Of a stretch of DNA of 64,000 bases, positions 44,567 to 52,132 are shown one piece after another. Below the pieces are notes generated by a model that saw only the letters and a program-made list of their open reading frames with translations, was not told the DNA's origin and did no database searches. Each line of letters opens with the position of its first letter. Positions within the stretch are counted from its first letter, which is position 1. The translations under genes were made by a program, and so were the position numbers. The stretch is from Haloarchaeobius litoreus. Its GTDB lineage: Archaea > Halobacteriota > Halobacteria > Halobacteriales > Natrialbaceae. Where the stretch lies: positions 992,001 to 1,056,000 of the forward strand of contig NZ_JANHJR010000002.1 in NCBI RefSeq assembly GCF_024495425.1, written 5' to 3'.

Positions 44567-45340
44567 ATGACGACGACGAGACGCGTCCGGTCCGAGTTCG
44601 TCGCAGCCTGGCACTCGTTCCTGCGCCGGCGGGTCGCCGTGTTCTTCACGTTCTTCTTCCCGGTGCTGCTCGTCGGCATCTTCGGCGCGCTGGTCCAGAC
44701 GAACCCCACCGGTGGCGGCCTGTTCGCCGAGGACCCGGCGTACTACGTCCCCGGCTACCTCGCGACCGTGGTGCTCCAGACGCCCCTCTCGCGCATGGGC
44801 TCGGAGGTCGCCCGGCACCGCGAGGGCAGCCGCTTCGAGAAGCTCGCGACGACGCCGCTCTCGCGGGCCGAGTGGCTCCTCGCCCACACGCTCGTCAACA
44901 CGGTCATCATCGCCATCGCCGGCTTCGCGCTGCTCGCGCTGACCGTCGTCCTGACCGGCGCGAGCATCACCTTCTCGCCGCTGCTCCTCCTGTACGTGCC
45001 GGTCGGCGTGGTCTGCTTCTGCGGCGTCGGCGCGCTGCTCGGCGCGCTCGCGGACTCCCAGGACGGGGCCATCACGGCCGCGAACGCTATCGGGCTCCCC
45101 CTGCTGTTCCTCTCGGAGACGTTCGTCCCGCCGTCGATGCTCCCGGACTGGTTCCACCCGCTCGTTGCACTCTCGCCGCTGACGTACTTCGCACACGGGC
45201 TCCGGCAGGCGATCTGGTCCGGTGCCGACCCGGGAACCGTCATCCTGGGGCTCGACGCCATCGAATCGCTGGCGCTGCTCGCGGTGCTCGCGGCCGTGTT
45301 CTTCGCGCTCGGCGCACGGGCGATTCCCGTGACGGACTGA
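44567..45340 (+). CDS. ABC-2 type transporter permease, orphan
   Basis: 257 residues, six helices in the ABC-2 layout (RRVAVFFTFFFPVLLVGIFG; EVARHREGSRFEKLATTPLS as the coupling region; SETFVPPSMLPDWFHPLVAL). It has no ATPase beside it. GGCCTTAGCGCC about 30 nt before the ATG may serve as promoter. Probably works with the ATPase encoded at 32747, from which it is separated by the alpha-glucan module. Confidence 0.88.
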   Translation: MTTTRRVRSEFVAAWHSFLRRRVAVFFTFFFPVLLVGIFGALVQTNPTGGGLFAEDPAYYVPGYLATVVLQTPLSRMGSEVARHREGSRFEKLATTPLSRAEWLLAHTLVNTVIIAIAGFALLALTVVLTGASITFSPLLLLYVPVGVVCFCGVGALLGALADSQDGAITAANAIGLPLLFLSETFVPPSMLPDWFHPLVALSPLTYFAHGLRQAIWSGADPGTVILGLDAIESLALLAVLAAVFFALGARAIPVTD

Positions 45341-45343
45341 GCT

Positions 45344-46102
45344 TCAGAGGAAATCGGAGAGCGTCTTCTCGCTGGACTCGCGCTTCTCGACGGCGAACTC
45401 CGACAGCTCGACGAACTCCAGCCCGTCGTCCCTGAGCGTTCGCCGCACCCGGTCGCTGGCGGACGGCGCGACGAGGATGCCCCGCACGTCCGGGTTCGAC
45501 TCCCTGTAGAGCTCCATGTACCGCTTCAGCTGGTCGACGTTGTTCAGCGTCGCCTGCCGCCGTTTCACCTCGACGACCACCGGCCGACCCTCCGCGTCCT
45601 TCCCGTAGAAGTCGATGTAGCCGTAGACGCTCTCGCGCTCGTGCTCCACCACGCGAAAGCCCTCCTCGATGGCCGTCTCGGGGTTGCGCTCGATGTACTC
45701 GTGCATCTCCGCCTCGGTCCCACGCTCCTGGTACGTCGCCGGGTCGTCGGCGTCGAACCGCGTCAGCAGGTACGGCTCGTGGAGGTACACCCGCAGGTAC
45801 TCGTTCGGGTTCGAGCGACGCGCGTACAGCAGCGGCGCGCCCTCGTCCTCCTCCACCTTGATTGTCGCGCCGGCGGGCATCCAGTTCACCGGCTGGTGCC
45901 CCGAGGGCCGGTGGACGAGGAGGGTGCCGTCGGGTTTGGCCACGACCAGCCGGTCGCCCGGCCCGAGGTAGCCCCCGCTGCGGCCGTCGTACTCCACCTC
46001 GCACTCCGCGAGACAGGTGACCATCGCGCCGTCGCGCTGGCCCGCCCTGACGACGCGTTCGATGGTCTCGGCGTCCGGTGAGTCGTGTCGTTCTGTCGGC
46101 AC
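45344..46102 (-). CDS. nucS: Endonuclease NucS (EndoMS)
   Basis: 252 residues. N-terminal beta-sandwich DNA-binding part (CEVEYDGRSGGYLGPGDRLV, HRPSGHQPVNW) and C-terminal RecB-like nuclease with YGYIDFYGKDAEGRPVVVEV followed by KRRQA, giving the D-x(n)-E-x-K catalytic set. The last residues EKTLSDFL resemble a PCNA-interacting motif. NucS cleaves mismatched or branched DNA. Convergent with the ABC permease gene (3 nt). Confidence 0.93.
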   Translation of the reverse strand: MPTERHDSPDAETIERVVRAGQRDGAMVTCLAECEVEYDGRSGGYLGPGDRLVVAKPDGTLLVHRPSGHQPVNWMPAGATIKVEEDEGAPLLYARRSNPNEYLRVYLHEPYLLTRFDADDPATYQERGTEAEMHEYIERNPETAIEEGFRVVEHERESVYGYIDFYGKDAEGRPVVVEVKRRQATLNNVDQLKRYMELYRESNPDVRGILVAPSASDRVRRTLRDDGLEFVELSEFAVEKRESSEKTLSDFL

Positions 46103-46150
46103 TGCCAGTCGGTACCGAGGTGGTCGTCAAAAGTCGGTCGGTCTCGGCGC

Positions 46151-46753
46151 TCAGACGAGCAGGCTCACGAGTCGCATCTCGGCGCTGTAGATGTGGTTCA
46201 GCATGACGTAGGTGACGACGCCGAGGGTGAGCGAGAGGATCCACGAGCCGGCGGCGATGCGGCCGATGCGCTTGTGCGCGGTGTCCCGGAGCTCCGCCGG
46301 CGAGTGCGTGAGCCCGAGCAGCAGCGCGTACAGCACGACCGGCACCGAGACCACGGAGAGCACGATGTGGATGGCGAGCATGAGCAGGTACGCACCGTAG
46401 ACGAGGTCCGGTGCGCCGACGATGGCCTTCTCGCCGCCGCCGCCGACCTTCGTGAGGTAGAGCACGAGGAAGACGAGGATGAGGCTGAACGAGGTCAGCA
46501 TGGCGGCCCGGTGCTTCCTGACGTCGCCGTTGCGAATCCAGTACCAGCCGAGCGCGAGCGACACCGTCGCAATCGTGTTGACGACCGCGATGGCGTGCGA
46601 GAGCAGGTCCGTCGTTTCCCTGCCGATCTCCGGGTAGATGGGAAAGAGCCCGGCGAACGTGCCGAGGACGAGCGCGTAGCCGAGCGCCGAGAGGACGACC
46701 GTCGTCGTCAGCACGTTCTCCCGGACCAGCCCGCGTGCGTTCGAGGTAGCCAT
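46151..46753 (-). CDS. DUF420 family membrane protein
   Basis: 200 residues, five helices. HAIAVVNTIATVSLALGWYW, IRNGDVRKHRAAMLTSFSLI and HIVLSVVSVPVVLYALLLGL contain the conserved His residues of the DUF420/YozB family, which is linked to respiratory oxidase and heme genes in bacteria and archaea. Function unproven. Monocistronic. Confidence 0.88.
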   Translation of the reverse strand: MATSNARGLVRENVLTTTVVLSALGYALVLGTFAGLFPIYPEIGRETTDLLSHAIAVVNTIATVSLALGWYWIRNGDVRKHRAAMLTSFSLILVFLVLYLTKVGGGGEKAIVGAPDLVYGAYLLMLAIHIVLSVVSVPVVLYALLLGLTHSPAELRDTAHKRIGRIAAGSWILSLTLGVVTYVMLNHIYSAEMRLVSLLV

Positions 46754-46912
46754 TGTCGGGGGTTAGGAGCGGGGTTTCATCGGCCTTGCGCTTCCGGCGG
46801 GCCGTCCGAACTGCCACTCTCGTTGATTTACTACAGATTTAGTTGAAAAACGGGCGCTGGCGGCGGCGTGAGTTCCGTTAAAGTAAAACGCGGGCGTGGG
46901 GAACGTGGATGT

Positions 46913-47329
46913 ATGAGTACCGACCAGTCGCAGCGGTCGATTCGGTGTCTCGTGGCCAAGGTCGGGCTGGACGGCCACGACCGCGGCGCACACGTCATCG
47001 CGCGGGCGTTCCGCGACGCCGGCTTCGAGGTCATCTACTCCGGGCTGCACAAGGCTCCCGACGAGATCGTCCAGGCGGCGGTCCAGGAGGACGTGAACGT
47101 GCTCGGCATCTCCATCCTCTCCGGTGCCCACAACACGCTCGTCCCGAAGATCGTCGCCGGCCTGAAGGAGTACGACGCGTTCGACGACACGCTCATCCTC
47201 GTCGGCGGGGTCATCCCCGACGACGACAAGGCCGAACTGAAGGAGCTCGGCGTCTCCGAGGTGTTCGGCCCCGGCACGCCGATGGAGGAGACGGTCGAGT
47301 ACGTCCGCGAGAACGCGCCGGAACGATGA
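46913..47329 (+). CDS. mcmB: Methylmalonyl-CoA mutase, small cobalamin-binding subunit
   Basis: 138 residues. The base-off cobalamin motif is complete: KVGLDGHDRGAH holds the axial His (D-x-H-x-x-G), then SILSGAH and LVGGVIP. It complements the large subunit at 21290, 24 kb away. Leaderless start at 46913 with CGTTAAAGTAAAACG (46876-46890) as TATA. ATGA overlap with meaB. Confidence 0.95.
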   Translation: MSTDQSQRSIRCLVAKVGLDGHDRGAHVIARAFRDAGFEVIYSGLHKAPDEIVQAAVQEDVNVLGISILSGAHNTLVPKIVAGLKEYDAFDDTLILVGGVIPDDDKAELKELGVSEVFGPGTPMEETVEYVRENAPER

Positions 47330-48360
47330 GCGAGTCGGCGGGACTGCTCGAGGACCTGCTCGCCGGCAAGCACCGCGCGCTCGCCCGTGTCATCACGAAG
47401 ATAGAGAACCACGACCCGGGCTACCGCGAGCTCGTCTCCGGCCTCTACGAACACACCGGGCACGCCGAAGTCATCGGCATCACGGGCAGCCCCGGCGCGG
47501 GGAAGTCCACGCTGGTCGACAAGCTCGCAGAGCACTACCGCGAGCAGGGCGAGACCGTCGGCGTCGTCGCCATCGACCCCTCCTCGCCGTACACCGGCGG
47601 TGCGGTGCTGGGCGACCGCATCCGGATGGCGTCGAACGTCGGCGACATGGACGTGTTCTTCCGGTCGATGTCCGCCCGGGGCAACCTCGGCGGGCTCTCC
47701 ACCGCGACGGCTGACGCCGTGAAGGCGATGGACGCCTTCGGCAAGGACAAGGTCATCATCGAGACGGTCGGCGCGGGCCAGAACGAGATCGACATCGTCG
47801 GCGCGGCGGACACGGTCTGCGTGCTCGTCCCACCCGGCGCGGGCGACAACGTCCAGATGCTCAAGGCTGGTATCCTCGAGATCGCGGACGTGTTCGTCGT
47901 GAACAAGGCCGACATGGACGGGGCGGACCGGACGGTGCAGGAGCTGACCGAGATGGTCCACCTCGGCCAGGGCTCGACGACGGTCGACGCGGGCCACCAC
48001 GGCTTCGACGAGGTCGAGATGGACCTCGACATGCCCACCGACACCGACCCGTGGAAACCACCTATCGTGGAGACCATCGCCATCGACGGCGAGGGCGTCG
48101 TCGACCTCGTCGAGACGTTCGCCGAGCACCGGCAGTTCCTCGAGGACTCGGGCGAGCTCACCCGCCGCCGTCGCCAGCGCGTCGCCGAGGAGATACGGAC
48201 GCTCCTGCGCGACGACGCGGCCGGGCTCGTCGCGGCCGAACTCGAGGACCACGGCGGCGTCGGCGCGTTCCTCGACGACGTGATGGCCGGCGACACCGAC
48301 CCGTACACCATCGCCGACGACGTGATGGGGCCGATCCGCGACTGCGTCGAGGAGCAGTAG
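47326..48360 (+). CDS. meaB: MeaB/ArgK-type G-protein chaperone of methylmalonyl-CoA mutase
   Basis: 344 residues. P-loop ITGSPGAGKSTLVDKLAEHY, DPSSPYTGGAVLGDR (Switch I/Asp region), VIIETVGAGQNEIDIV and VVNKADMDG (NKxD). MeaB loads and protects adenosylcobalamin in the mutase. The older label ArgK is misleading. The C-terminal 80 residues form the dimerisation helices. Confidence 0.94.
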   Translation: MSESAGLLEDLLAGKHRALARVITKIENHDPGYRELVSGLYEHTGHAEVIGITGSPGAGKSTLVDKLAEHYREQGETVGVVAIDPSSPYTGGAVLGDRIRMASNVGDMDVFFRSMSARGNLGGLSTATADAVKAMDAFGKDKVIIETVGAGQNEIDIVGAADTVCVLVPPGAGDNVQMLKAGILEIADVFVVNKADMDGADRTVQELTEMVHLGQGSTTVDAGHHGFDEVEMDLDMPTDTDPWKPPIVETIAIDGEGVVDLVETFAEHRQFLEDSGELTRRRRQRVAEEIRTLLRDDAAGLVAAELEDHGGVGAFLDDVMAGDTDPYTIADDVMGPIRDCVEEQ

Positions 48361-48431
48361 CCGTTCGCTCCGTTTCCCACTTCGCTGGACGAACCGTGAC
48401 GCCTATGCGTGGGTCCTCCCTACCCGCGCGT

Positions 48432-48863
48432 ATGGACCGCCGGACACTCCTCGCGTCGGTCGGCACCGCCACCGCAGTCGGGCTCTCGGGCTGTCTCGCT
48501 CTCTCCTCGACGAGCCGGACGAACTGCGGCGAGGCCTGCGACATCGGCATGTCGGCGAGCGCCTTCCGCCCGGGCGAACTCGAGGTATCGGTCGGCGACA
48601 CCGTCGTCTGGAAGAACACCTCCAGCAAGGCCCACACTGTGACTGCCTACGAGGGGGCCATCCCCGAGGACGCCGCCTTCTTCGCCTCGGGCGGGTTCGA
48701 CGGCGAGCAGGCCGCACGCGACGCCTGGTTCGACAGCCGCGGCGGCGCCATCCCCGTCGGGGAGACGTTCGAACACACGTTCGAGGTGCCCGGCGAGCAC
48801 AACTACGTCTGTATCCCTCACGAACGCGGCGGCATGACCGGAAAAATCGTCGTGACGGAGTAG
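48432..48863 (+). CDS. Halocyanin-like blue copper lipoprotein
   Basis: 143 residues. DRRTLLASVGTATAVGLSG then Cys is a Tat signal with lipobox. The cupredoxin fold has copper ligands in KAHTVTAYE (His) and NYVCIPHERGGMTG (Cys, His, Met). Likely a membrane-anchored electron carrier, possibly delivering electrons to the terminal oxidase. One other Cys pair (NCGEAC) after the signal is unusual and might form a disulfide. Confidence 0.92.
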   Translation: MDRRTLLASVGTATAVGLSGCLALSSTSRTNCGEACDIGMSASAFRPGELEVSVGDTVVWKNTSSKAHTVTAYEGAIPEDAAFFASGGFDGEQAARDAWFDSRGGAIPVGETFEHTFEVPGEHNYVCIPHERGGMTGKIVVTE

Positions 48864-48875
48864 TCCGTCGAACGC

Positions 48876-49535
48876 TTACTCTTCGTCGTCCTCGTCGGCT
48901 GCGACGTCGACGTCCTCCTCGTCGACGTCGACTGCGGCCTCCTCCTCCGCGGCGACCTCTTCGGGACGGGCCTCGAGGGTCGCCTTCTTGATCTCGACGC
49001 GGCGCAGCGGGTAGATGGTCTTCGCCTCGCCGTAGATGGCCGAGGAGAGACGCCCCTCGACGACGGAGTCGACGAGCTCCGCGAAGGTGCGCTCCGCGGC
49101 GGCCTCCTCGACGATGTCGATCATCGTCTCGCGGATGGCGCGCTCCTGGCTGTGGTCCGCCTTCTTCGTCGTGAACGCGACGGGCTGGATCTGGACGCGG
49201 TAGTCGTCCGTGGTCAGCACGGTCACGTACGCGTCGATCTTCGACGCGCCGCGGCGGACCAGGCTGCGCAGGTAGTCACGCGTGAGCTCCTGCTTCACGA
49301 ACTCGGTGTACGCGGCATCGGAGCCGACGTCGGTGATCTTGAAGGTCAGCTTGGTGTTGTTCTCGCTGGCGTTGTCGGTCAGGTCGCCCAGCGTGGTTTC
49401 GATGGTGCGGTCGAGCACCTTCTCCGGTTCGTCTGCGGGTGTGCTACCGAGCTCGGCCCGGTCGAACTGCTCCGGGGCGTGCACGGTGTACCACCGCTTC
49501 TCTTGCTTCTTGCGGGAAACGGATCGTTCGCTCAT
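48876..49535 (-). CDS. rps3ae: 30S ribosomal protein S3ae
   Basis: 219 residues from ATG 49535 (KKQEKRWYTVHAPEQFD; FVKQELTRDYLRSLVRRGAS; IYPLRRVEIKKATLEA). The last 35 residues are almost wholly acidic. Last gene of the rps15 operon, overlapping pcc1 by 4 nt. Confidence 0.96.
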   Translation of the reverse strand: MSERSVSRKKQEKRWYTVHAPEQFDRAELGSTPADEPEKVLDRTIETTLGDLTDNASENNTKLTFKITDVGSDAAYTEFVKQELTRDYLRSLVRRGASKIDAYVTVLTTDDYRVQIQPVAFTTKKADHSQERAIRETMIDIVEEAAAERTFAELVDSVVEGRLSSAIYGEAKTIYPLRRVEIKKATLEARPEEVAAEEEAAVDVDEEDVDVAADEDDEE

Positions 49536-49768
49536 GGTTTGGATTTGTTGTGTCGGTATGCGTGCTGTACCACTCTGTCCGCGACGTCGACGTTCACGAC
49601 GTAGTCGTCGACGGTCGACTGGAGTCCACCGGTCGTCTCGCGCTCGATGTGCGTGACGACCGTGTCTCCCTCGACCTCGCTCTGCATCTCGTCGGTGTTG
49701 TCCGGGCGGAGCGCTGCCGCGATCAGCTGCGGGCGCTCGTGTTCTGTCCGGACCGTCGCTCGTCTCAT
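49532..49768 (-). CDS. pcc1: KEOPS complex subunit Pcc1
   Basis: 78 residues. TVRTEHERPQLIAAALRPDN followed by MQSEVEGDTVVTHIERETTG and a C-terminal helix DDYVVNVDVADRVVQ is the Pcc1 pattern. Pcc1 dimerises the Kae1 complex that makes t6A in tRNA. Coupled both to the RecJ-like gene and to rps3ae by ATGA overlaps, a gene order known from other haloarchaea. Confidence 0.88.
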   Translation of the reverse strand: MRRATVRTEHERPQLIAAALRPDNTDEMQSEVEGDTVVTHIERETTGGLQSTVDDYVVNVDVADRVVQHAYRHNKSKP

Positions 49769-50931
49769 AGTGCCTCCCTGAACGCGTGGATGAACTCCTT
49801 CGTCTCGCACTCGTAGGTCGCGTACCCCGTCGTGGCGGTGCCGTCGTAGCTGCCGCCGGTCTGCGTGACCGTCCGGGCCATCGCGCCGGCGATACCACGG
49901 TCGTCGACCGCTGCTGCGGCGGCGTCGTCGTCCGCGAGCGCCAGCGCGACCGGCTCCGGCGACCGGAAGTCCCGGAGCAGCCGCGCCACCACCGGCGCGG
50001 GCGCGTCGTCGTCGACGCGGGCGACGAACAGGCCGTCGTACCGGCCGGTCGTCGCCGTCGCCAGCGCCTCGTGGGCCCGGGTGGCGGTGTCCCGCCACGC
50101 CCTGACGGCCGCGTCGGCCACGTCGTGCCCGAGCGCCAGCGCGATGCCGGTCCCGGGCGCGCTCGCGGCCGTACACGAGAGTACGTCGGCGAACCCGCCG
50201 ACCGACGCGGTCGGCGAATCCGGCGTCGCGTACGGTCGCAGGCCGCGCTCGACGGCGGTGCCGGCGCGGTCGGTCACGTCGGCGTCGGTGACGGTCTCGA
50301 CCGCGGCCAGCGATGCGAACCGCCGGCGGGCCGACTCGTCGGCGTCCGGCCCGAGTTCGGCGGCCACGTCCGTCAGCGTCGACTGCGCGTCGACACCGGC
50401 CGAGAACGGGCCGTGCAGCCACGTCGAGTGGGCCACGTCGGCGGGTTCCTCGGTCGGCAGGACGGCGCCGGGACGGCGGACCACGCGGCCCGTCGTCTCC
50501 GCCGCATCGAGCAGGCGTTCGGTCGCGCCCGTGCCCGGTGCCGCACCCGCCGCGACCGCGCCGGCCAGCGCCAGCACGGCGTCGGGTGCGCCCCCGAGGT
50601 CGTTCGCCAGCCGCCAGGCAGCCACGCTCGCCGGCTCGTCGGCCGGGTCGAGGTGGACGGCATCGGCGTCGGAGTCGCCCACGACGAGCGTCCGTCCGTC
50701 GCGGTCGTCGACAGCCCCCGCGCGCTCGGTGCGCTCGGCGACGGTGCGCCCGACGCTCACCTGGAACGGGATTCCATCGTCCGCCAGTGCGCGTGCGACC
50801 AGCCCCGCCGCTGCGAGACTGTCGCCGTCGGCACGGGGGACGAGGTGGACGAACGGGGCGCTCGCGAGGTCGGCGGCGACGTCGCTCGCCGACTGCGTGC
50901 CCCCGTCCGTGATGCGACCCGTGTGCGACAT
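49765..50931 (-). CDS. RecJ-like DHH protein with degenerate active site
   Basis: 388 residues. FVHLVPRADGDSLAAAGLVA corresponds to DHH motif I (HNDADGD), retaining a DGDS core but with the first ligands replaced. No DHH triplet is found where motif III should be, and the region after it is Ala-rich. The C-terminal half (VGGFADVLSCTAASAPGTGI, YDGLFVARVDDDAPAP, GSYDGTATTGYATYE) resembles the DHHA1 region. It is probably catalytically impaired; structural RecJ paralogues are known in the archaeal replication/recombination apparatus. Between rps15 and pcc1. Confidence 0.75.
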   Translation of the reverse strand: MSHTGRITDGGTQSASDVAADLASAPFVHLVPRADGDSLAAAGLVARALADDGIPFQVSVGRTVAERTERAGAVDDRDGRTLVVGDSDADAVHLDPADEPASVAAWRLANDLGGAPDAVLALAGAVAAGAAPGTGATERLLDAAETTGRVVRRPGAVLPTEEPADVAHSTWLHGPFSAGVDAQSTLTDVAAELGPDADESARRRFASLAAVETVTDADVTDRAGTAVERGLRPYATPDSPTASVGGFADVLSCTAASAPGTGIALALGHDVADAAVRAWRDTATRAHEALATATTGRYDGLFVARVDDDAPAPVVARLLRDFRSPEPVALALADDDAAAAAVDDRGIAGAMARTVTQTGGSYDGTATTGYATYECETKEFIHAFREAL

Positions 50932-50935
50932 TCAG

Positions 50936-51400
50936 TTACTCGAGGAGTTCGACGGCCACGTCGTAGGAGTACGTGAAGTCCTCGTCGAGCTCGTCGCCAC
51001 GGTAGTAGGACACCAGGCGACGGACCTTCGACTCGGTGTTCTGCAGGGCGCGCTTGTTCTGATGGTCGAGCGGGTGCTCCTCCATGTGCTCGCGGAGGCG
51101 CACGGCGCGCTCCATCAGGTTGGCCAGGTCCTCGGGCAGGTCCGAGCCAGCGTCGTGCTCGTCGAGGATCTCGGTGACCTTCTTGCCCGTGGCCAGCTTC
51201 ACGTCCGGGACCGGCGTGCCCGTGACACCTTCGTCACGCAGCTTCATGCCGATCTGGGACGGCTCGTAGTCCTGCTCTGCCAGTTCGACGACGCGGGATT
51301 CGATCTCCTCTGCGTCGACGTCGCTCCACTCCGGCGGCTCGTCCGCCACGGGTCTGTCCGAACCGGACTGCCCACGACGGCGTGTATGCATTCGTGCCAT
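50936..51400 (-). CDS. rps15: 30S ribosomal protein S15 (archaeal S13e/S15 type)
   Basis: 154 residues from ATG 51400 (MARMHTRRRGQSGSDRPVAD). The archaeal/eukaryotic N-terminal domain (EIESRVVELAEQDYEPSQIG, VKLATGKKVTEIL) is followed by the S15 core with HPLDHQNKRALQNTESKVRR. First gene of the operon; its 5' region contains a strongly structured stretch. Confidence 0.95.
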   Translation of the reverse strand: MARMHTRRRGQSGSDRPVADEPPEWSDVDAEEIESRVVELAEQDYEPSQIGMKLRDEGVTGTPVPDVKLATGKKVTEILDEHDAGSDLPEDLANLMERAVRLREHMEEHPLDHQNKRALQNTESKVRRLVSYYRGDELDEDFTYSYDVAVELLE

Positions 51401-51412
51401 AGTCTGAGGATA

Positions 51413-51535
51413 GGAACAACAGACCGCGCGAGACGAATCCGGTCGCCTGTCTGTCGGCACTGGCGACCGGGAGCACCTCCGCAATCCCAAGCCATCGAAG
51501 CCGATGGCGAGTCAGATTTGCGGCCGTGCTGTTCC
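51413..51535 (-). ncRNA. Candidate structured RNA or leader upstream of rps15
   Basis: Perfect complementarities nest here: a 9-bp stem 51439-51447/51462-51470 (14-nt loop), a 7-bp stem 51491-51497/51502-51508 (4-nt loop), and closing pairs 51413-51418/51530-51535 plus 51424-51427/51520-51523. The result is a closed multi-branch structure of 123 nt ending 12 nt before the rps15 ATG. It may be an autoregulatory leader of the ribosomal operon or an independent RNA. The strand is inferred from rps15; complementarity alone does not decide it. Confidence 0.4.
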
Positions 51536-51554
51536 CGAACACTGGTTTCGGCGT

Positions 51555-51580
51555 CGCGAGTAAAAGGATTGCTACTCGCG
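51555..51580. promoter_or_regulatory. Inverted repeat overlapping a possible rps15 promoter
   Basis: CGCGAGTA (51555-51562) and TACTCGCG (51573-51580) form a perfect 8-bp inverted repeat around a 10-nt centre. On the minus strand the centre includes CCTTTTAC, which could act as TATA for a transcript covering the structured leader and rps15. It may be an operator or simply a hairpin. Confidence 0.4.
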
Positions 51581-51622
51581 TTTGTGTGCGAGACCGCCAC
51601 TCCCTCGCCGGAGTTTCGAGGG

Positions 51623-51632
51623 GTTTATCAAT
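51623..51632 (+). promoter_or_regulatory. TATA element of the tRNA-Ala gene
   Basis: GTTTATCAAT lies about 35 nt before the mature 5' end of the tRNA, a normal distance for an archaeal tRNA promoter. Confidence 0.5.
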
Positions 51633-51662
51633 ACCTCCCGGTCTACGTTGTACTGCCTTCGA

Positions 51663-51734
51663 GGGCTTGTAGATCAGCGGTAGATCACTCCCTTGGCATG
51701 GGAGAGGCCCCGGGTTCAAATCCCGGCAAGTCCA
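51663..51734 (+). tRNA. tRNA-Ala (anticodon GGC)
   Basis: 72-nt cloverleaf. Acceptor GGGCTTG pairs with CAAGTCC (one G-U), with discriminator A at 51734. The anticodon stem CTCCC/GGGAG encloses the loop TTGGCAT, giving GGC. The T arm CCCGG-GTTCAAAT-CCCGG is canonical. The 3' CCA is not encoded. No intron. Confidence 0.95.
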
Positions 51735-51836
51735 CTCACTCCTTCCGTCGCTTCACCCCGTCACGGGTTCGTTTCCTCGCCGTCACTCCCTCGAGGAGCG
51801 CACCGACCCCCTGATCCTCTCGGGGCTGTACTGACA

Positions 51837-52035
51837 TCACGGCGCTCCACGATACGTATCGGCACCGACCCGCCAGAGCGTCGCGACGATGACAGACAGC
51901 AGGGAGGCGTATCCCAGGAAGAGCAACACCATGAGCGGGATGCAGGCGAAGGTTCGGCAGGACGTAGACTGCCAGCAGGAGCACGAAGACGGCCCCCACC
52001 TCGCGACCGAGGAGGGTCCAGGACCGGTCGCCCAT
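51837..52035 (-). pseudogene. Frameshifted small membrane protein gene
   Basis: From ATG 52035 the minus strand reads MGDRSWTLLGREVGAVFVLL through YVLPN, a helix, then turns into non-hydrophobic, Arg/His-rich sequence. Skipping one base near 51949 restores a second helix (FACIPLMVLLFLGYASLLSV) and a short polar end ADTYRGAP with stop at 51837. The joined product would have about 66 residues and two helices. A one-base insertion in a real gene, or a sequencing error, explains this better than chance. A shorter intact frame from ATG 51932 (31 residues) is an alternative. Confidence 0.55.
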
Positions 52036-52132
52036 GAGTGATGGCGCTTCGCCAGCGAGTGACGTGCTTTCCGCTGCGGGCCAACGTCACACAGTCGAAA
52101 AGTATACTCGGCCCCGACACACCATTCGAACT

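Noticed and set aside
47326..48360. Arginine/ornithine transport ATPase ArgK
   Set aside because: An old label; context with the mutase small subunit and the G-protein motifs identify MeaB.
49865..51814. 649-codon plus-strand frame across recJ-like, rps15 and the tRNA
   Set aside because: Runs through the tRNA gene and is Ser/Ala/Arg-rich antisense of three well-supported genes.
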